Below, piece by piece: positions 5,956-10,311 of a stretch of 10,311 nt of DNA. A model generated the notes under the pieces. That model was not told the DNA's origin and ran no database searches. It was given only the letters and a program-made list of their open reading frames with translations. The position numbers and the translations under genes were made by a program. The DNA lies in contig JANQUX010000061.1 of the NCBI GenBank assembly GCA_030730545.1, positions 1-10,311 of the forward strand, written 5' to 3'. Within the stretch, counting starts at the first letter, position 1; each line of letters opens with the position of its first letter. The DNA comes from Maribacter sp. (GTDB lineage: Bacteria; Bacteroidota; Bacteroidia; Flavobacteriales; Flavobacteriaceae).

Positions 5956-8900
5956 TTAATTTGCTAATACCAGTTGTTTCTTTAATAAATCTTTTATCTC
6001 GGGCTTACAACTTCCACAGCCCAAACCTGCACCTGTTTCTGAACATAATTTGTTGAAATCCGAACATCCGCCTCTGATGGCATCTACAATATTACCTTCA
6101 CCAACCTGACTGCAAGAGCATACCAGTTTCCCTTTTAAAGGAACAGATGTTGAAGCACCACGCAGTAATTCATTTCGTTTTTCAGATAGTTCAATCTCTT
6201 CTTCTATCAGTCTTTTAAATTCTGCAAATTCATTTTTATCGCCCAATAAAATGGCGCCTTTTAACGTATCGTCTTTTACAATACACTTTTTATAAAAACG
6301 CTTACTTACATCCATTAAAATAATCTCCTCATAAGTAGCATCGCCAATGGGTGAATTCACCATGCCAATGCTGCAGAGGTCTAATTTTTCGAATTTTAAA
6401 ATGTTCATTAAAACCGAACCATTATAAATACTACTAAAGTCCCCAAGTATAAAATTAGCTGCAATATCGGCTTGTTGTTCTGCAGCCGAAGTAATACCGA
6501 AAAGCGAATTTTTGAACTCTGCTATTTCTCCTAAAGCAAATATCGATGGATCACTACTTTGCAAGTATGAATTTACCACGACACCTCTACGCGTATTGAT
6601 TCCCGTTTGTTTTGCCAATTCAATATTTGGTCTTGTACCAATTGCATAAACTATGGCATTGCACTGAATAGAACGTCCTGTTTTTAAGTTTACAGATAGG
6701 CTATGTTTTTGATCCTTATCTTCAAAAACAGTACTTACTTCATTATCGAAATACAGATTTATACCTCGTTCTACTACATCTTCTGCCAATAAGCGACTGG
6801 CAACATTATCTAACTGACGCTCCATTAAACGAGGCGCGCGTTGAATTATACTTATATTAATATCTATTTTCTTTAACGCAGCAGCAAGTTCTAAACCTAA
6901 AAGTCCGCCACCAACTATAACCACATTTTGGTCTTTAGCCTGCAGTCCGGTTTCTGCGAGGTATTTTCTTAATTTATCGGCATCTCCTCTTTCACGCATC
7001 GTAAAACGACCGGGTAATTGTATCTGTACATCGCTAGGTATAAATGCCCTACTACCTGTTGCCATAATCAACAAATCATAGGTGTGCTCTTTTCCGTCAG
7101 AATCTAAAACCGTTTTATTCTCCGCATCAATATTGTCAATACCAATACCTTTATGTAAAGAGACCTCTAGCTTTTGTAGCTCGCCATCTTTTAACTTCTC
7201 TAAGGCTTCCCAAGAAAGCTCATCACTTACATATTCAGGAAGCAATACACGATTATAAAAAGGATCTTTCTCTTTTGAAAATACGTGTAACTCGTCTATA
7301 CTATTTTTCTCTCTATACGATTGTATAAAACGATATGCCGCAGCACCTGCCCCAATAACAACTACCTTCTGTTTTTCTTTTACAAATTTTGAAACCTCAA
7401 CGGCACAATATTTAAAATCGGGTTCTTTTGAAACAGGATCGACCAAATCGTTTGTTAGGTTATTTGCCCTACCAAAATCATTATTTAATACTTTTCCCCA
7501 ATGCATGGGCAAGAACACAACAGACTCCCGTATGTCATAATTGAGCTGCACTTTTACTTGTACTTGCCCTCTTCTACTTTTTACTACTGCAATATCGCCT
7601 TCCTTAATTTTTCTCAAATAGGCATCTACAGCATTCATCTCTAAATATGGTTGCGGTATATGGGTCAACAACCTTTTTACCTTACCCGTTTTGGTTCTGG
7701 TGTGCCACTGATCACGAACCCTACCTGAATTTAATATTAACGGGTAGTCATTATCTGTTTCTTCAGACTTATTGTAGAGGGTAGAAGGCGCATTAAAATG
7801 AGCTTTCTTGTCATTGGTAAAAAATTTGCGATCTGTAAATAATCTTGGTGTACCCTTATGTGTTTTATGTGGCACTGGCCACTGAAAACTTCCTTCATTG
7901 ATCAAGCGTTCATATGATAGACCAGAAATGTCTATTTCAGTGCCTTTTGTTAATAAACAGTGCTCGTCATAGACTTCACTGCTATTTTTATAATCAAAAC
8001 CTTTATAGCCCATTGCCTGTGCAAAACGCCATATAATTTCTGCATCTGGCAATGCTTCACCTGGTGCATCTATAACTTTAGGCAAGTGACTAATTCGTCT
8101 TTCTGAATTGGTCATGGTACCTTCTTTCTCTAACCAACCTGCAGCAGGTAGCAAAAGATCGGCAAATTTGGTGGTCTCTGAGTTATGGGATATATCTTGA
8201 ACTACTACGAATTTTGCCTTTTTTAAAGCTCTTTCTACTTTGTTAGAATTAGGCATACTTACGGCAGGGTTGGTACAAACAATCCAAACTGCTTTTAATT
8301 TTCCTTCATCAAGGGCATCGAACATTTCTGTTGCTGTGTACCCTGGTTCGGCTTGAATTTCGCCACCTCCCCAAAAATCTGACACTTCTTTTCTATGTGC
8401 AGCATTCCCTAAATTTTTATGTGCCGCCAATAAACTTGCCATACCACCTACCTCTCTACCGCCCATTGCATTTGGCTGACCTGTCAATGAAAATGGTCCG
8501 GCACCGGGTTTGCCTATTTGCCCCGTTAAAAGTGACAAATTTAGTAATGATACATTTTTAGCAACACCAATAACACTCTGGTTCAACCCCATAGTCCACA
8601 TGCTGATAAACTTCTTGGCATTACCAATATATTCGGCAGCTTTGCGAATATCACCAACAGGAATACCACATTTTTTAGCAGCTTCTTTCAGTGATAAGGT
8701 AAACGCCATTTCTTTAACCGCCTCATAATTTGTGGTGTGCTTTTTTATAAAGGCGGAATCTATTTTTCTTTTCTCAATTAATCGGCGGGCTATGGCATTG
8801 AAAAGAATAACATCGGTGCCCGGTAATATCTGTAAATGTAAATCTGCCCCTGCGCACGTCTGTGTTTTACGTGGGTCTACAACAATTATTTTTACCTGCG

Positions 8901-9486
8901 GATTCTCCACTTTATGCTTTTCTAATCTTCTATATAAAATAGGATGACACCATGCCGGGTTTGCACCTGCTATCAAGAAGCAATCTGCCAACTCAATATC
9001 TTCATATGAAATAGGCACAGAATCTTCGCCCAAAGTTTTTTTATAACCTACCACGGCAGAACTCATGCAAAGCCTAGAATTGGTATCTATATTATTGGTG
9101 CCAATGAACCCTTTTGTAAGTTTATTGATGAGGTAATACTCTTCTGTTAAACACTGACCAGACACATAAAAACCTACACTATCTGGACCATGCTTGGCAA
9201 TAATACTTTTAAAAACTGCAGCGGCACGTTCAAAAGCAGCGTCCCAAGAAACACGTTGTAACGGATGATTTCTGCTCCATTTCATTTCTGGATACAGAAT
9301 ACGATCTGTAGTATCTTGAGCTACGTAATTTAGATTACGTCCTTTGCTACACAGCATGCCTTTATTAGATGGATAATCGGGATTACCATCTACTGAAATA
9401 GTTCCTTTTGCGTCAACATTTACCAACATACCACAGCCGACACCGCAATAGGAACATATTGTTTTATGAGTTTTATTACTATTCAT
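5956..9486 (-). CDS. nasC: Assimilatory nitrate reductase fused to NirB-like FAD reductase and BFD [2Fe-2S] domain, 1176 aa
   Basis: The enzyme should reduce nitrate to nitrite with NAD(P)H-derived electrons in the cytoplasm. Numbered from the ATG at 9486, C11-x2-C14-x3-C18 and C46 bind the N-terminal [4Fe-4S] cluster. NSRLCMSSA gives the molybdenum-ligating Cys140, and the bis-MGD catalytic and dinucleotide-binding regions run to about 697. A pyridine-nucleotide-disulphide reductase domain follows (GAGAAA 712-717 for FAD, GGGLLG 859-864 for NAD(P)H, AIGTRPN 948-954, FALGE 983-987). Next comes a region like the rubredoxin-binding C-terminal domain of NirB/rubredoxin reductases (about 1023-1087), then a BFD-like [2Fe-2S] domain (C1123-x-C1125 ... 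C1157-x2-C1160). The frame extends to a TTG at 9525, but ATG at 9486 fits the promoter and the usual N-terminus. Catalytic and reductase subunits are normally separate genes (Bacillus NasC and NasB; Klebsiella NasA and NasC). No Tat signal. The rubredoxin gene follows after 11 bp. Confidence 0.95.
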   Translation of the reverse strand: MNSNKTHKTICSYCGVGCGMLVNVDAKGTISVDGNPDYPSNKGMLCSKGRNLNYVAQDTTDRILYPEMKWSRNHPLQRVSWDAAFERAAAVFKSIIAKHGPDSVGFYVSGQCLTEEYYLINKLTKGFIGTNNIDTNSRLCMSSAVVGYKKTLGEDSVPISYEDIELADCFLIAGANPAWCHPILYRRLEKHKVENPQVKIIVVDPRKTQTCAGADLHLQILPGTDVILFNAIARRLIEKRKIDSAFIKKHTTNYEAVKEMAFTLSLKEAAKKCGIPVGDIRKAAEYIGNAKKFISMWTMGLNQSVIGVAKNVSLLNLSLLTGQIGKPGAGPFSLTGQPNAMGGREVGGMASLLAAHKNLGNAAHRKEVSDFWGGGEIQAEPGYTATEMFDALDEGKLKAVWIVCTNPAVSMPNSNKVERALKKAKFVVVQDISHNSETTKFADLLLPAAGWLEKEGTMTNSERRISHLPKVIDAPGEALPDAEIIWRFAQAMGYKGFDYKNSSEVYDEHCLLTKGTEIDISGLSYERLINEGSFQWPVPHKTHKGTPRLFTDRKFFTNDKKAHFNAPSTLYNKSEETDNDYPLILNSGRVRDQWHTRTKTGKVKRLLTHIPQPYLEMNAVDAYLRKIKEGDIAVVKSRRGQVQVKVQLNYDIRESVVFLPMHWGKVLNNDFGRANNLTNDLVDPVSKEPDFKYCAVEVSKFVKEKQKVVVIGAGAAAYRFIQSYREKNSIDELHVFSKEKDPFYNRVLLPEYVSDELSWEALEKLKDGELQKLEVSLHKGIGIDNIDAENKTVLDSDGKEHTYDLLIMATGSRAFIPSDVQIQLPGRFTMRERGDADKLRKYLAETGLQAKDQNVVIVGGGLLGLELAAALKKIDINISIIQRAPRLMERQLDNVASRLLAEDVVERGINLYFDNEVSTVFEDKDQKHSLSVNLKTGRSIQCNAIVYAIGTRPNIELAKQTGINTRRGVVVNSYLQSSDPSIFALGEIAEFKNSLFGITSAAEQQADIAANFILGDFSSIYNGSVLMNILKFEKLDLCSIGMVNSPIGDATYEEIILMDVSKRFYKKCIVKDDTLKGAILLGDKNEFAEFKRLIEEEIELSEKRNELLRGASTSVPLKGKLVCSCSQVGEGNIVDAIRGGCSDFNKLCSETGAGLGCGSCKPEIKDLLKKQLVLAN

Positions 9487-9501
9487 TTTATCAATGATAA
9501 A
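9487..9501. promoter_or_regulatory. 15-nt palindrome abutting the nitrate reductase start codon
   Basis: TTTATCA-A-TGATAAA is a perfect palindrome with 7-bp arms ending one base from the ATG at 9486. It could be an operator or a structure affecting initiation; no known regulator consensus is matched exactly. Confidence 0.3.
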
Positions 9502-9522
9502 GAATGGTTCAGAAGTATACTG

Positions 9523-9531
9523 CAAATTATA
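9523..9531 (-). promoter_or_regulatory. Candidate promoter -7 element of the nitrate operon
   Basis: On the minus strand TATAATTTG resembles TAnnTTTG with one extra spacer base, ending 36 bp upstream of the ATG at 9486. The adjoining inverted repeat (9531-9558) covers the region where the -33 element would lie, which suits control by a DNA-binding protein. Confidence 0.35.
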
Positions 9532-9558
9532 AAAAGTACGTATAAATACGTACTTTTT
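9531..9558. promoter_or_regulatory. Perfect 13-bp inverted repeat upstream of the nitrate operon (operator or bidirectional terminator)
   Basis: The arms AAAAAGTACGTAT (9531-9543) and ATACGTACTTTTT (9546-9558) are exact inverse complements, separated by AA. The repeat lies 44 bp upstream of the nitrate reductase ATG, directly next to the promoter-like TATAATTTG. It contains the 12-mer TACGTATAAATA (9537-9548), which also forms the half-site of the toxin-antitoxin operator at 10183-10213. Because A- and T-runs flank the GTACGTAT core it could also act as an intrinsic terminator on either strand for toxin-antitoxin transcripts, though the stem is GC-poor. Operator is the preferred reading. Confidence 0.6.
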
Positions 9559-9666
9559 TATCGTAAATGTTCTGCGTAAAATCGAGTGATCCGCAATTAT
9601 TCTGCTTTAAGACTGAGAATGGATCAATAAATAGTAAAGTGAGGTATTGAAATGTTAAAATGAAGT

Positions 9667-9684
9667 ATCCTTTATTTAAACTTT
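9667..9684 (-). repeat. Copy C of the gene-end repeat
   Basis: On the minus strand AAAGTTTAAATAAAGGAT overlaps the last codons and stop of the toxin gene (K-F-K-stop) and is identical over 18 bases to copy B (2776-2793 on the plus strand). As with copies A and B, it lies at the 3' end of a gene in sense orientation. Confidence 0.6.
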
Positions 9685-9944
9685 TGTTTATGATGTAACA
9701 CCCTTAGTATATAAACGGCATCATTATGAATAATAAAATGGATTGAATATCTAAACGTATTAAAATGAGCTCTTCGAACATTTCGATAGTAAATCTGATA
9801 AAGAAATGGGTTGGCTTTTAAATATGCTATTTGGCTTTTAAAATCATTATCAAATGTATCCTCTAAACCAGATGCTTTATAATGACATTTTGCAGTTAAG
9901 AAATCCTTCTCGGCATCTTTTGATACATTAATTTTATATGCCAT
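9672..9944 (-). CDS. RelE/ParE-family toxin, 90 aa
   Basis: The length and layout fit the ParE/RelE toxin fold: an N-terminal strand MAYKINVSKDAEKDF, a two-helix region through about residue 45, NPFLYQIYYRNVRRAHF (45-61), then the C-terminal strands TFRYSIHFIIHNDAVYILRV and a terminal HHKQKF. The RR pair (57-58), F-R-Y (64-66, in place of the common FPY) and the closing histidines (H84, H85) are positions typical of the family. ParE members poison gyrase and RelE members cut mRNA; the sequence alone does not decide which applies. The start codon lies inside the end of the antitoxin gene (11-bp overlap, 9934-9944), the standard coupled arrangement. The final codons and stop coincide with copy C of the 18-nt repeat. 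Confidence 0.92.
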   Translation of the reverse strand: MAYKINVSKDAEKDFLTAKCHYKASGLEDTFDNDFKSQIAYLKANPFLYQIYYRNVRRAHFNTFRYSIHFIIHNDAVYILRVLHHKQKFK

Positions 9945-10173
9945 TCCTACTCATTACTTCTTCAATAGAGGAAAATTCTATTTCATTATTATCAAATTTA
10001 TTCAATAAATCATCCATCATATCGGTATACTCCTTTGAGGGGACTTCTAGCTTTTTAGCCTGCTCTATAGCTAAAAATTCTAAGTAGTTTTTAAGGCTGC
10101 GATTTTGCCTTTTTGCTTCCGCTTCCAAAGCAGAGATAATTGTTTCATCTAAGTGTAATTCCTTACGTATCAT
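9934..10173 (-). CDS. Ribbon-helix-helix antitoxin, 79 aa
   Basis: The N-terminal half is a ribbon-helix-helix DNA-binding domain: strand IRKELHLDETI, helix ISALEAEAKRQN, turn RSL, helix KNYLEFLAIEQAKKLE. The acidic C-terminal half (about 46-79) is the expected toxin-neutralising tail. It is transcribed first, with its stop overlapping the toxin start by 11 bp, so it is the antitoxin of the pair. A perfect 13-bp inverted repeat sits 9 bp upstream of the ATG, consistent with autorepression by an antitoxin dimer or the toxin-antitoxin complex. The whole module lies upstream of and in the same direction as the nitrate operon. Confidence 0.9.
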   Translation of the reverse strand: MIRKELHLDETIISALEAEAKRQNRSLKNYLEFLAIEQAKKLEVPSKEYTDMMDDLLNKFDNNEIEFSSIEEVMSRNGI

Positions 10174-10182
10174 AATAGAAAT

Positions 10183-10213
10183 ATATTTATACGTACAATT
10201 TACGTATAAATAT
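10183..10213. promoter_or_regulatory. Toxin-antitoxin operator: perfect 13-bp inverted repeat
   Basis: The arms ATATTTATACGTA (10183-10195) and TACGTATAAATAT (10201-10213) are exact inverse complements around CAATT. The site lies immediately upstream of the antitoxin start, where ribbon-helix-helix antitoxins bind to repress their own operon. Each arm contains TACGTATAAATA in opposite orientation, the same 12-mer present in the nitrate-operon inverted repeat. No clear TAnnTTTG element is visible beside it. Confidence 0.65.
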
Positions 10214-10311
10214 CGAATTTAATACAATTTTATCCTTTACTGAAGTTATGAGCTTTAAATTCTAGATGGTAAGAAATCATGTCACAGGCTAGCTCCGGAA
10301 TGGGCCTGCGT

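Noticed and set aside
9487..9525. TTG start at 9525 giving a 1189-aa nitrate reductase
   Set aside because: The 13 extra residues overlap the likely promoter element and leader; ATG at 9486 places the first [4Fe-4S] cysteine at residue 11, as usual for this family.
9568..9651. 27-codon plus-strand frame between the nitrate and toxin genes
   Set aside because: Very short, no recognisable features, no promoter, and antisense to the surrounding operons.
10284..10308. CAGGC ... GCCTG hairpin in the GC-richer right edge
   Set aside because: Short arms with a 15-base loop, no T-run, and truncated context; nothing firm can be said.
10230..10310. Open minus-strand frame running into the right edge, ending at a TAA at 10230-10232
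   Set aside because: Only 26 residues are visible and they match no family I know; it could be the 3' end of an upstream gene, but cannot be supported.
1..10311. CRISPR arrays, tRNA or rRNA genes, transposases
   Set aside because: No regularly spaced repeats, no cloverleaf or rRNA sequence, and no transposase or integrase motifs were seen on either strand.

Overview
The window reads as AT-rich chromosomal DNA from a member of the Bacteroidota, most likely a marine flavobacterium (Flavobacteriaceae). The reasons are A-rich leaders without Shine-Dalgarno motifs, a TAnnTTTG-type promoter element, a Bacteroidota-style phosphoesterase/outer-membrane-barrel protein, a lipoprotein with an FLSC lipobox, and a nitrate reductase/rubredoxin pair of flavobacterial type. 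The identification rests on reading alone, without any database search.

Left part, plus strand (1-4195). First comes the 3' end of a large outer-membrane metallophosphoesterase-type protein with an Omp85-like barrel. It is followed by a closely spaced run: an unrecognised 97-aa protein, a stand-alone ABC-like AAA ATPase with different codon choice, a 56-aa lipoprotein, and a 403-aa HD-phosphohydrolase fused to a Pycsar-effector-type membrane domain (DUF5706 family). No nucleotide cyclase is present here, so the HD-Pycsar protein is an orphan within the window.

Middle and right, minus strand (9486 down to 4242). A two-gene assimilatory nitrate reduction operon runs leftwards. Its first gene encodes a single polypeptide combining the molybdenum nitrate reductase, a NirB-like FAD/NAD(P)H reductase with a rubredoxin-binding domain, and a BFD [2Fe-2S] domain. 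Its second gene encodes a nitrite/sulfite-reductase-like scaffold without siroheme-cluster cysteines, ending in a rubredoxin domain. The likely electron path is NAD(P)H to FAD to rubredoxin and/or [2Fe-2S] to [4Fe-4S]/Mo to nitrate. A 41-aa single-span membrane peptide with its own candidate promoter lies beyond the operon.

Far right (9672-10213). A RelE/ParE toxin and ribbon-helix-helix antitoxin pair sits upstream of the nitrate operon on the same strand, with a perfect 13-bp inverted repeat in front of the antitoxin. The nitrate gene is preceded by another perfect 13-bp inverted repeat, and the two share the 12-mer TACGTATAAATA. In addition, an 18-19 nt element (AAAGTTYAAATAAAGGAT) occurs three times, each time at the 3' end of a gene and in that gene's sense orientation. 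It brackets the ATPase gene and marks the end of the toxin gene. These two DNA-level signals, the orphan HD-Pycsar protein and the siroheme-less reductase/rubredoxin fusion are the points most worth following up.
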